NCBI GenBank assembly: GCA_026786325.1
Contig: JAJAYH010000060.1
Span: 1 to 5,173, forward strand
Reading direction: 5' to 3'
DNA from: Alkalinema sp. CAN_BIN05
GTDB lineage: Bacteria; Cyanobacteriota; Cyanobacteriia; Leptolyngbyales; Leptolyngbyaceae
DNA length: 5,173 bases
Both the position numbers and the translations under genes were made by a program. Under the pieces are notes generated by a model. That model saw only the letters and a program-made list of their open reading frames with translations. It was not told the DNA's origin and made no database searches. Below, in pieces: positions 1 through 5,065 of the stretch (its first letter is position 1; each line of letters begins with the position of its first letter).

Positions 1-233
1 ACTATGCCGATAGCTTTCAAGATGCGATCGGTAATTTAGAGGAAAAAATTTCCGAGCGAGGTGGTATGACCGTCGGCTACTGGTCTACGGTTGGATACGA
101 ATTTAATCAGTCTAAAGGGGTGAAGGATGGTAAATTTGTCGGTCTTGTGCTGGATGAAGATAACCAGTCTGAATTGACCGATCGACGGATTAAAAACTGG
201 GTGGCTCAACTCAAGCAAGAGTTTGGTATTTAA
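1..233 (+). CDS. isiB: Flavodoxin, C-terminal 76 residues (5' end outside window)
   Basis: Flavodoxin is a small soluble FMN protein that replaces ferredoxin as electron carrier from photosystem I when iron is scarce. The frame is open from base 3 and ends at TAA 231-233. The visible part begins YADSFQDAIGNLEEKI, continues through GYWSTVGYEF and DGKFVGLVLDEDNQS, and ends VAQLKQEFGI. This matches the C-terminal half of cyanobacterial long-chain flavodoxins such as Anabaena IsiB almost block for block. The first visible Tyr should be the FMN-stacking tyrosine (Tyr94 in Anabaena), and the DGKFVGLVLDEDNQS stretch belongs to the extra loop of the long-chain class. The N-terminal phosphate-binding loop and the promoter, where Fur control would be seen, lie outside the window. 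The gene converges on the minus-strand mrr-like gene, and no clear terminator hairpin follows the stop. The remaining doubt is only whether this is isiB or a paralogue. Confidence 0.92.
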   Translation, partial: YADSFQDAIGNLEEKISERGGMTVGYWSTVGYEFNQSKGVKDGKFVGLVLDEDNQSELTDRRIKNWVAQLKQEFGI

Positions 234-259
234 AATCAGAATTTACAATGTATGAAAAT

Positions 260-346
260 CTGCTCGATTGAACATTGCATTGAGATCTTATTCAGTCACC
301 ATAAATCCTCCTCCAGGCTTCCAATAACTCAGTTTGCCGATCGGTC
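260..346 (-). pseudogene. DUF4160/DUF2442 junction remnant (repeat copy A)
   Basis: These 87 bp align without gaps to 1486-1572 with six mismatches (about 93% identity). Read on the minus strand they hold the last codons of a DUF4160-type gene (ending RQTELLEAWRRIYGD then TGA), a strong GGAGGAGGA ribosome site, and an overlapping ATG for a DUF2442-type gene. That second frame reads M-V-T-E and then hits TAA where the intact copy has a Gln codon, so the fragment is dead. Past 260 the sequence runs into the isiB 3' flank with no further DUF2442 homology. On the other side, roughly 347-372 weakly resembles about 1597-1622 (18 of 25 positions by eye), so the remnant may extend further with an internal deletion. 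It shares orientation with the intact copy, and the two flank the mrr-like gene. Confidence 0.8.
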
Positions 347-458
347 GCCCTCTGAATCGAGTAACGATCGGCTGTCTAGGGTTTGGTTGGGTGAGGGGCG
401 ATGACCTACGATCGGACTTTGGATAGCGATTTTTGGAGGCGATCGGAGTTAAGTCAAT
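347..458. other. Intergenic spacer between DUF remnant and mrr stop
   Basis: This is 112 bp of non-coding sequence on the 3' side of the mrr-like gene, containing several CGATCG motifs. I see no ORF with a start and ribosome site, no RNA gene and no hairpin followed by a T-run that would serve as terminator for either converging gene. Its first ~25 bases may be the decayed continuation of the DUF4160 remnant. Confidence 0.5.
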
Positions 459-1136
459 TCAAATTTGAAACTCTTTGAAAAAATGCAGATCAACGCCATA
501 AGTTTTACGAGGTGTCAGCCCCAATTCTAATTTTTCAAACATATCCAGTAACTTATCTCCATGGACTAACTCGATCGGTGGAACACCATCACGAACAGCT
601 TCCTTTTGAGCATCTGAAGTAAATGTTCCAGTCGTTAATATAATTCCTTTATCTGCGCGCCCACTCATAGCGCCTCGAAAGTCTCGAACCTGTGAAACGA
701 CGACTGTTCCGATATATCGTTTACATTGAAATAGAAATTTGAAACTAACAAAGGGATTAACTTGTAAAATTCCTTGTCCATCAATGCCACCATCTCCAGA
801 GCGCCCACTGACGATGACTTGTTCAAATCCAGATTCTCTGAGCAATCGTTGGCAAAGACGTTCAAAACCTGATGGCGGAAGTGCCAACATCACATCAAGT
901 AGTCTTTTTCGATATGAAGAGTCTTCACTGTCTGCCGTGTCATTAGGTGCAATTGTCTCATCGGTAGATTCTTCTTGTTGAGATACAGTTGTCTCAGAAT
1001 TCTTACCACCCTGAAATTCTGAATGTATTTGCTGAAAAATAGATATTGATTCTCCGAAAGACAGTGTAATCACTTCTCGTCCTTTATAAGGCTCCACACA
1101 CCTCGCCTTGAGGAGTCCAGTAACCCCCTCATCCAC
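459..1136 (-). CDS. mrr: Mrr-type restriction endonuclease, probably N-terminally truncated
   Basis: Mrr-family enzymes are PD-(D/E)XK nucleases that usually cut foreign or modified DNA. From GTG 1136 the product is 225 aa. The catalytic domain fills about residues 75-225: LPPSGFERLCQRLL (helix with Glu92), GRSGDGGIDG with the catalytic Asp near 119, FQCKRY with the Q-x-K pair Gln137/Lys139, then VRDFRGAM and ADKGIILTTGTF, and the typical C-terminal VDLHFFKEF. All expected catalytic residues are present. A low-complexity acidic linker spans about 45-75. Full Mrr proteins are about 300 aa, with an N-terminal winged-helix DNA-binding domain. Here only its tail is left (VDEGVTGLLKARCVEP...VITLSFG). 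The frame stays open upstream of the GTG to the TAG at 1191-1193, and the codons there (RERLKFWVN) still look like Mrr_N, but there is no ATG and no good ribosome site. The chosen start is therefore the least certain part. It lies 50 bp downstream of the DUF2442 gene on the same strand. Confidence 0.82.
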   Translation of the reverse strand: MDEGVTGLLKARCVEPYKGREVITLSFGESISIFQQIHSEFQGGKNSETTVSQQEESTDETIAPNDTADSEDSSYRKRLLDVMLALPPSGFERLCQRLLRESGFEQVIVSGRSGDGGIDGQGILQVNPFVSFKFLFQCKRYIGTVVVSQVRDFRGAMSGRADKGIILTTGTFTSDAQKEAVRDGVPPIELVHGDKLLDMFEKLELGLTPRKTYGVDLHFFKEFQI

Positions 1137-1186
1137 ATTTACCCAGAATTTCAGCCGCTCCCGTCTCCATACAATCCATAGAAGAT

Positions 1187-1525
1187 CTATCTAATCACTG
1201 CATGAAGCTGTTCCATCCAAATGCGAGTTCCATAAACTCCCTTGAGTAATGAAGGAACACTCAAGTCCACATCAAGCGCCTCCCAATGCAACCCATAGCC
1301 TGAGGGTGTAACCTCGATCGTGCCCAAATCTTCAGCACTCGCCTGAGCTAAGCCTTGTCCTAAATGATGCGGGAACATAAAAACTGCACCATCTCGAAGA
1401 TGAATCACAATCTTTCCAGTTTCAATTTCATAATGCGCTGAAACAGCACGCGGCTCAGTCAAATCCACAATTTGAGCATTCATCTCTGCTCGATTGAACA
1501 TTTCATTGAAATCTTGTTCAGTCAC
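1187..1525 (-). CDS. DUF2442 domain protein, putative toxin-antitoxin partner
   Basis: This is a small soluble protein of 112 aa with no signal peptide or membrane segment. The DUF2442 core runs from about residue 27 to 108: a strand-rich segment (HYEIETGKIVIHLRDGAVFMF), PHHLGQGLAQAS, and the family signature GYGLHWEALDVDLSVPSLL. Genes of this family commonly sit directly beside DUF4160 genes, and the pair is often suspected to be a toxin-antitoxin-like module; no biochemical role is established that I can cite. The start is GTG 1523-1525, served by GGAGGAG at 1534-1540 with an 8-nt spacer. It overlaps the stop of the upstream DUF4160 reading frame by 8 nt (GTGACTGA), the arrangement expected for translational coupling. 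The reading frame is intact while its upstream partner is frameshifted, so it may now be an orphan. Confidence 0.85.
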   Translation of the reverse strand: MTEQDFNEMFNRAEMNAQIVDLTEPRAVSAHYEIETGKIVIHLRDGAVFMFPHHLGQGLAQASAEDLGTIEVTPSGYGLHWEALDVDLSVPSLLKGVYGTRIWMEQLHAVIR

Positions 1526-1572
1526 AATGAATTCTCCTCCAGGCTTCCAATAACTCAGTTTGCCGATCGGTC
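1486..1572 (-). repeat. Direct repeat copy B (intact DUF4160/DUF2442 junction)
   Basis: This is the functional counterpart of the 260-346 remnant: 87 bp, ungapped, six mismatches, same orientation, offset 1226 bp. It spans the 3' end of the DUF4160 frame, the ribosome site, the 8-nt gene overlap and the first codons of the DUF2442 gene. The two copies bracket the truncated mrr-like gene. Confidence 0.85.
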
Positions 1573-1758
1573 ACAATTTCAAGCGCTTTGGTCGCATCAC
1601 TGCGTTTCCCTCTTAGTAGGATAACGTTTGGCAGAATCTTAGCGCTACCCAAATCGACCTTAACTTCCGTCTCTCCTTTCAAGACGGACATGGGGTGGTT
1701 CATGATCATCTGTATAAATCACCACTCGAAACCCATCTTGTCGAAAAATTGTAGGCAT
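1518..1758 (-). pseudogene. DUF4160 gene with frameshift
   Basis: The 5' part, from ATG 1756-1758, reads MPTIFRQDGFRVVIYTDDHE then PPHV, the standard DUF4160 opening, but continues off-family and stops at TAA 1660-1662 after 32 codons. The 3' part continues in another frame as VLKGETEVKVDLGSAKILPN..., then a KALEIV helix and RQTELLEAWRRIHCD, ending TGA 1518-1520. This is the normal second half of DUF4160 proteins. The family consensus at the junction is H-V-H-V; here CATGTC is followed by CGTCTTG, so two bases (consistent with a lost AC) appear missing near 1684-1689. The 3' half could start independently from ATG 1707-1709 as a 63-aa product, but it would lack the conserved N-terminus. The frame begins 33 bp after the aroA stop with no clear ribosome site. 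A sequencing error is possible. Confidence 0.8.
1534..1540 (-). promoter_or_regulatory. Ribosome binding site of DUF2442 gene
   Basis: On the minus strand GGAGGAG lies 8 nt before GTG 1525. It sits inside the last codons of the DUF4160 frame and supports the GTG as the true start. The same motif in the 260-346 remnant (GGAGGAGGA) precedes an ATG, suggesting the ancestral start was ATG-GTG. Confidence 0.75.
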
Positions 1759-1791
1759 AAATAACTTGAGTGACTGAGAATCAGCTATCGC

Positions 1792-3141
1792 CTACCCCAC
1801 CACCTTCTCCAACGTCTCCACAAACGTCGGATAGGAAATCGAAGCCGCTTCCGCTCGGTGAATCGTTGTCGTCCCCGAAGCATTTAAGGCCGCGATCGCC
1901 AAACTCATCCCAATCCGGTGATCTGTAAAACTATCGACCTCAGCACCGCGCAATGCCGTTCCGCCCACAATCTCCATGCCATCGGGCAACTCCGTCACCT
2001 TTGCGCCCATTGCATTCAACTGCGTCGCCATCACGGTAATCCGATCGCTCTCCTTCACCCGCAACTCTTCAGCATCTTTAATCACGGTTGTTCCTGATGC
2101 AAATATTGCAGCAACAGCCAAGATCGGCACCTCATCGATCAATCTTGGAATAATCGAACCTTCTAACGTAATGCCGCGCAATTGACTCGATCGCACCCGC
2201 AGATCTGCCACAGGTTCCCCCGTCACTTCCCGCTCATTCAAAATCTGAATGTCTGCACCCATCATTTGCAACGCTTCGAGAACTCCGGTTCGGGTTGGAT
2301 TCATGCCGACATTTTCGATCGTCAAGTCAGAACCGGGCACGATCGCCCCCGCCACCAACCAAAACGCCGCCGAACTAATATCTCCCGGCACAATCACAGT
2401 CTGTCCAATCAACTTTGCACCCCCCACTACTGTCGCACTGATGCGATCGGGATCCACTTTGACTGTGGCACCAAATGCCCGCAGCATCCGTTCACTGTGG
2501 TCGCGAGATAAGGCTGGTTCTGTCACCGTGGTTTCGCCGTCCACCATTAAGCCCGCTAACAGAATGCAGGATTTCACTTGTGCTGATGCGATCGGAGACT
2601 CGTAAGTTATGGCTTTGAGCTTTTGTCCCTGAATCGCTAAGGGAGCTAAAGAATTTCCCTTGCGGCCCCAAATTTGTGCGCCCATTTGTTGCAATGGTTT
2701 CACGACACGAGACATGGGCCGCGATCGGATAGAATGATCGCCCGTCACCGTGAAAAACCGATCGGGATGACTGGCCAAAATCCCCAACATCAGCCTCGTC
2801 GTCGTCCCCGAATTCCCCGTATCCAGCACATCTTCCGGCTCTCGAAGATTACCTAAACCAATGCCCTGAACTCGGACTTCGGTGCTATTCAGTTCAGAAA
2901 TCGTTGCCCCCATCGCCCGGAAACAAGCCGCCGTACTGCGTGGATCTTCGCCTAATAACAAGCCATGAATCACCGTCTCGCCGTCGGCCAACGCACCCAG
3001 CATCAGCGATCGGTGCGAAATTGATTTGTCGCCCGGAATCTGAATCCGTCCCTGTAATCCAGATGTAATCTTGTCACCTTGAATCACAAGATCCTGATGA
3101 TTGCTGACAGAATTCACTGAAATGGCAGAAGGGGAATTCAT
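1792..3141 (-). CDS. aroA: 3-phosphoshikimate 1-carboxyvinyltransferase (EPSP synthase)
   Basis: AroA transfers the enolpyruvyl group of phosphoenolpyruvate to shikimate-3-phosphate, the sixth step of the shikimate pathway to aromatic amino acids. The 449-aa protein is full length for a cyanobacterial enzyme. Visible hallmarks are PGDKSISHR at 36-44 (substrate-binding Lys39, Ser40, Arg44), LGEDPRSTAACFRAMGA at 63-79, LDTGNSGTTTRL at 106-117 with the PEP-site glycine kept, SIRSRPMSRV at 137-146, SAQVKSCILLAGL at 186-198, GDISSAAFWLVAGA at 253-266, the DEVP catalytic segment at 336-339, RVKESDRI at 361-368 and DHRIGMSLAIAAL at 407-419. The first ~27 residues are a variable extension ending in TSGLQGRIQIPGDK, as in other cyanobacteria, so ATG 3139-3141 is reasonable although no Shine-Dalgarno precedes it. 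It is first in the minus-strand series leading to DUF4160, DUF2442 and mrr, and the 33-bp gap to DUF4160 allows read-through. Confidence 0.98.
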   Translation of the reverse strand: MNSPSAISVNSVSNHQDLVIQGDKITSGLQGRIQIPGDKSISHRSLMLGALADGETVIHGLLLGEDPRSTAACFRAMGATISELNSTEVRVQGIGLGNLREPEDVLDTGNSGTTTRLMLGILASHPDRFFTVTGDHSIRSRPMSRVVKPLQQMGAQIWGRKGNSLAPLAIQGQKLKAITYESPIASAQVKSCILLAGLMVDGETTVTEPALSRDHSERMLRAFGATVKVDPDRISATVVGGAKLIGQTVIVPGDISSAAFWLVAGAIVPGSDLTIENVGMNPTRTGVLEALQMMGADIQILNEREVTGEPVADLRVRSSQLRGITLEGSIIPRLIDEVPILAVAAIFASGTTVIKDAEELRVKESDRITVMATQLNAMGAKVTELPDGMEIVGGTALRGAEVDSFTDHRIGMSLAIAALNASGTTTIHRAEAASISYPTFVETLEKVVG

Positions 3142-3391
3142 AGAGGATTAGTTTAGGGGAGTTACGGACAAGATTTCACGGACAATCCTATCAAGGAACG
3201 GCTGCACTCCTCATAACCAAGATTTTATGCTCACTTATTTTCGCCGCACTATCTCGTTCTCCATGGCTTCAACTGATATGCCTGTCTGATCCACCATTGA
3301 GACCACGGCAACGCTATATTAACGAGAACGCGATCGTGACCACCTGCTGATCACCGAATCCCACGTCTCAGAATCTAGATTTTTTGGCATT
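3142..3391. other. Upstream region of aroA, no gene seen
   Basis: These 250 bp carry no ORF I would defend on either strand and no recognisable RNA gene. They should contain the aroA promoter (minus strand), but I find no well-spaced -35/-10 pair. The one feature near the start codon is a direct octamer, ACGGACAA on the plus strand, at 3164-3171 and 3178-3185 (14-bp period), which could be an operator or chance. TAATAT on the minus strand around 3313-3321 is a possible but unsupported -10. Confidence 0.4.
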
Positions 3392-3529
3392 ATGCAACCG
3401 GATAAAATGCGGCTGATCTGGATAGAACTCTCGCCCGTTGTATCCGACGATCGCTTTTTGCTTGATGCCTGTGATCATGACAATGATGAGGAAATTATGG
3501 GTTCAATTGTAATGCGATCGTTGACATGA
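3392..3529 (+). CDS. Doubtful 45-aa ORF
   Basis: ATG 3392 to TGA 3527-3529 encodes a 45-residue acidic peptide opening MQPDKMRLIWIELSPVVSDD and containing DACDHDNDEE. I do not recognise a family. It is the only intact small frame in the 460-bp gap between aroA and the vapC-like gene, and its composition (Leu/Ile/Val mixed with many Asp) looks more protein-like than most chance frames. Against it, there is no Shine-Dalgarno, no visible promoter and no functional neighbour. The frame is open further upstream to TAA 3320-3322 without another ATG, so it could also be the tail of a decayed gene. Confidence 0.25.
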   Translation: MQPDKMRLIWIELSPVVSDDRFLLDACDHDNDEEIMGSIVMRSLT

Positions 3530-3601
3530 TTGAATTGAGTCTCAGAATCCCTGAGCCTTCGGTCTACCACTCTCTTAAGATACAAGAATTGAAGAATGGA
3601 T

Positions 3602-4024
3602 CTATTTATCAAACCAATTGACAAGTTTTAGCTGTAGAAAACGCTGAAAGTCCTTCACATTACGGGTCACTAATGTTGCATTTTGACTGAGTGTAATGCT
3701 AGCAATTAGCAGATCGGCACGCCCTGCTTTGCGCATTGATGGCATTGCAGCCAACTTCTCGAATTGGGCGATCGCATTGTTGTCAAAGGGAATAATTCTG
3801 ATTTTATCTAATTGATGTTCTGTTTCTAGCAAAAGTCGCTGGGCACGAAGTAAAGAATCGCCTTGATCTGCCTTGAGCAGGAATTCAATTCTGCCGCGCA
3901 ACATTTCAACTTTGGTGATAACTGTAATGGCGATCGTGGCATTGCCTAGTTGTTGAACTGCGTTGATGATTTTCGGATTGCCTAAGTGGAGGGCTGTTAG
4001 GACATTGGTATCAAGGATGTACAT
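3602..4024 (-). CDS. vapC: VapC-type PIN-domain ribonuclease toxin
   Basis: PIN toxins are Mg2+-dependent RNases that arrest translation by cutting tRNA, rRNA or mRNA until bound by their antitoxin. The 140-aa product is one complete PIN domain. It has MYILDTNVLTAL at the N-terminus (catalytic Asp5), ITVITKVEMLRGR (acidic Glu40), GRADLLIASITL (Asp104) and ATLVTRNVKDF near the end (Asn122, Asp125). A helical insert at about 50-75 is normal for the class. The acidic pocket looks intact, so activity is expected. ATG 4022-4024 lies only 15 bp after the stop of the HTH antitoxin gene, in the usual antitoxin-first operon order. No strong ribosome site precedes it, so translation may depend on the upstream gene. 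CTCAG-AATCC-CTGAG at 3541-3555 downstream is a small stem with no T-run and is not a convincing terminator. Confidence 0.9.
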   Translation of the reverse strand: MYILDTNVLTALHLGNPKIINAVQQLGNATIAITVITKVEMLRGRIEFLLKADQGDSLLRAQRLLLETEHQLDKIRIIPFDNNAIAQFEKLAAMPSMRKAGRADLLIASITLSQNATLVTRNVKDFQRFLQLKLVNWFDK

Positions 4025-4039
4025 TGCTACTTGTTGCCA

Positions 4040-4354
4040 CTAGGCATCACCACTGGTTGTCTCGCTGCCAAATCTATTTTGTTGTCGATCGCGATCGATT
4101 CCATCCTGCATCGCCTGCAATGTCTCATCGTGGGCAAATATCCCGGCCTGTCGGAGGAGAATGCTGCGATCGTCAGGGCGACCAAGCCAATCATCGATCG
4201 CGCTTTTTAAAAATCGCCAGGAATCGCTATCGATCGGCTGTCCGGGGATGCTGCCGTCGTTGGCTTTTTGGAGCAGGACTGAGGTGGAGAGCCGGAGGTA
4301 GTCAGCGGCTTCTTCTAGCGTGAATACGTCTAGGGAAGATAGTTTACTGCTCAT
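4040..4354 (-). CDS. Excisionase-like HTH antitoxin of the VapC pair
   Basis: This is a 104-aa protein with an HTH_17 (MerR/excisionase-type winged helix) at about residues 10-57: FTLEEAADYLRLSTSVLLQK is the helix-turn-helix, followed by the wing (GSIPGQPIDSDSWRFLK) and AIDDWL. The tail, about 65-95 (RQAGIFAHDETLQAMQDGI), resembles the toxin-binding C-termini of HTH antitoxins that pair with PIN toxins. It is most likely the labile antitoxin that both binds the downstream VapC and represses its own promoter; that role is inferred from the pairing. The usual VapB folds (AbrB, RHH, Phd) are not present. The start is ATG 4352-4354. Immediately upstream the minus strand reads CACCTCC, not a Shine-Dalgarno, so initiation is unusual or weak. 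A phage excisionase role is unlikely because there is no integrase nearby. Confidence 0.85.
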   Translation of the reverse strand: MSSKLSSLDVFTLEEAADYLRLSTSVLLQKANDGSIPGQPIDSDSWRFLKSAIDDWLGRPDDRSILLRQAGIFAHDETLQAMQDGIDRDRQQNRFGSETTSGDA

Positions 4355-4387
4355 GGCTGGAGGTGTGAATCTATGAGGATTTTATTC

Positions 4388-4416
4388 ATTGTAACTTGGT
4401 TTAGAGTTTAACTAAA
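4388..4416 (-). promoter_or_regulatory. Possible promoter of HTH-vapC operon
   Basis: On the minus strand a -10-like TACAAT (4388-4393) is preceded, after a 17-bp spacer, by TTTAGT (4411-4416), which matches the -35 consensus at only three positions. The -10 is 33 bp upstream of the antitoxin ATG. The element lies exactly where the homologous repeat ends. It competes with the TATAAT carried by repeat copy 1 at 4489-4494 as the operon promoter. Confidence 0.3.
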
Positions 4417-4466
4417 TTATGCTCGATCGTCCCATTACGATAAATTCCTTCGACAGCTTGTAGCAT
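4401..4466 (-). pseudogene. Truncated duplicate of DUF104/DUF2281-like antitoxin gene
   Basis: From ATG 4464-4466 the frame reads MLQAVEGIYRNGTIE, identical to the start of the intact antitoxin at 4838-5065. After the repeat boundary at 4421 it switches to unrelated HNLVKL and stops at TAA 4401-4403, giving 21 residues. The toxin-binding C-terminus is absent, so it cannot be a working antitoxin. Upstream the duplicated leader is intact, including the TATAAT at 4489-4494. The remnant sits between the toxin pseudogene and the HTH-vapC module, all on the minus strand. Confidence 0.8.
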
Positions 4467-4574
4467 TGTGGGTTACTCTTTTTTGTTCATTATAGCGTTT
4501 CTTGCAAAAGGCCCGATCCCCCTAGCCCCCTTGGTAAGGGGGAACCGGATTTGGAGGGAATTTGGGAGACTCCA
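4421..4574. repeat. 154-bp direct repeat, copy 1
   Basis: It is identical to 5020-5173 except for two transitions (4475 and 4486), with a constant offset of 599 bp. On the minus strand it carries, in order, a GC-rich hairpin-bearing segment (about 4505-4574), the promoter -10 TATAAT, a short leader and the first ~15 codons of the antitoxin. Its outer edge at 4574 is directly followed by the 3' end of the PIN toxin pseudogene, consistent with a tandem duplication of a promoter-antitoxin-toxin unit whose second unit was then deleted. The near identity implies a recent event or gene conversion. Confidence 0.93.
4526..4542. repeat. Hairpin of a dispersed-type GC-rich repeat (also 5125-5141)
   Basis: CCCCCTT-GGT-AAGGGGG forms a perfect 7-bp stem with a 3-nt loop, set in the wider context ATCCCCCTAG...AACCGGAT whose ATCC/GGAT edges can extend the pairing. 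Such C-run/G-run palindromes resemble the small non-coding repeats scattered in cyanobacterial genomes, so the segment of about 4505-4574 may be a MITE-like element near the antitoxin promoter. No T-run follows on either strand, so I do not call it a terminator. Confidence 0.5.
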
Positions 4575-4581
4575 AAATCAT

Positions 4582-4834
4582 TCATTGCCAGACATTATGA
4601 ATTGCATAGGCACTAAATTGATGATCAGCACTCATCAGTGATAATTCTTGGGTAATTGCTTGGGAAATGATGATTCGATCGAATGGGTCGTTGTGGTGAA
4701 ATGGCAGGCGAAGGTAGGTTTCGGTGTCTGAAAAGACGATCGGTAGAATTTTGATTTCAAGCTGGTTTAAAAGGTTCTCTAAGTCGTGAAATTCAGTACC
4801 AAATTAGAATGTGGGTATCAATGAGTAAATCCAT
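4582..4834 (-). pseudogene. PIN-domain toxin (PIN_Sll0205-like), internal deletion
   Basis: ATG 4832-4834, three bases after the antitoxin stop, opens MDLLIDTHILIWY, the normal N-terminus of Sll0205-type PIN toxins with the first catalytic Asp, and then hits TGA at 4793-4795. Homology resumes at once in another frame at 4794 as EFHDLENLLNQLEIKILPIV, passes HHNDPFDRIIISQAI (conserved DPFDR) and SADHQFSAYAIHNVW, and ends TGA 4582-4584. The two pieces total 83 residues, where about 125-130 are usual. Roughly 40-47 codons from the middle, including the segment that normally carries the W-E-I-A-I-K glutamate, are missing, and the deletion is out of frame. The nuclease should be dead. Its 3' end abuts repeat copy 1. 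Confidence 0.85.
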
Positions 4835-4837
4835 GGG

Positions 4838-5065
4838 CTACAGGTATTCTTCAAATTCTTCAAGAGGTGCGTCAAAGTCGTCTGACATTGAGATTTTCCC
4901 TTTCAGGATACCGAAGCCATTGCGTTTCTTTTTGATTTCGGGAAGAGTTGCTTGTAGGGGAGATGAGAGAAAGGTAATAAGGACACGGCTTTCGTTGATG
5001 TTGGTGGGAGTTTCTAAAAGCTCGATCGTCCCATTACGATAAATTCCTTCGACAGCTTGTAGCAT
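4838..5065 (-). CDS. Antitoxin of PIN toxin, DUF104/DUF2281-like
   Basis: This is a 75-aa acidic protein. The N-terminus MLQAVEGIYRNGTIELLE resembles DUF104/AF2212-like antitoxins, and the C-terminus ISMSDDFDAPLEEFEEYL is the characteristic tail of DUF2281 antitoxins that clamp onto PIN toxins. I infer N-terminal DNA binding/dimerisation and C-terminal toxin neutralisation. The frame extends to ATG 5087-5089 (83 aa), but I prefer ATG 5063-5065. The family normally begins at this Met, the upstream ATG overlaps a perfect TATAAT, and in the duplicate copy the extra codons contain a stop (GAG-TAA) while the downstream Met frame stays open. The toxin frame begins 3 bp after its TAG, but that toxin is inactivated, so this antitoxin is an orphan unless it acts on another partner. 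Confidence 0.85.
   Translation of the reverse strand: MLQAVEGIYRNGTIELLETPTNINESRVLITFLSSPLQATLPEIKKKRNGFGILKGKISMSDDFDAPLEEFEEYL

Noticed and set aside
36..218. Minus-strand 60-codon frame
   Set aside because: Antisense to the flavodoxin 3' end, which is certain by homology.
665..981. Overlapping frames inside the mrr-like gene (665-865 minus, 739-981 plus)
   Set aside because: Alternative-frame shadows of a gene with a clear nuclease domain in the main frame.
1684..1692. Programmed frameshift in the DUF4160 gene
   Set aside because: There is no slippery heptamer or nearby hairpin, and the shift fits loss of two bases better than a -1 or +1 slip.
1976..2856. Several plus-strand open frames (1976-2185, 2182-2511, 2249-2605, 2674-2856)
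   Set aside because: All lie antisense within aroA, have biased compositions typical of antisense frames (His/Pro/Arg/Ser) and match no family.
3541..3555. CTCAG-AATCC-CTGAG stem as terminator of vapC
   Set aside because: The stem is only 5 bp, has no T-run on either strand, and lies about 47 bp past the stop codon.
4024..4323. Plus-strand 99-codon frame
   Set aside because: Antisense to the HTH antitoxin gene; Arg/Cys/Trp-rich with no domain.
4359..4411. GGAGGTG followed by ATG 4373 and a 12-residue plus-strand peptide
   Set aside because: The ribosome-site match is good, but the peptide is very short, unrecognised and overlaps the putative promoter of the minus-strand operon; probably chance.
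4809..5042. Plus-strand 77-codon frame
   Set aside because: Antisense to the DUF2281-like antitoxin; Ser/Arg-rich, no family resemblance.
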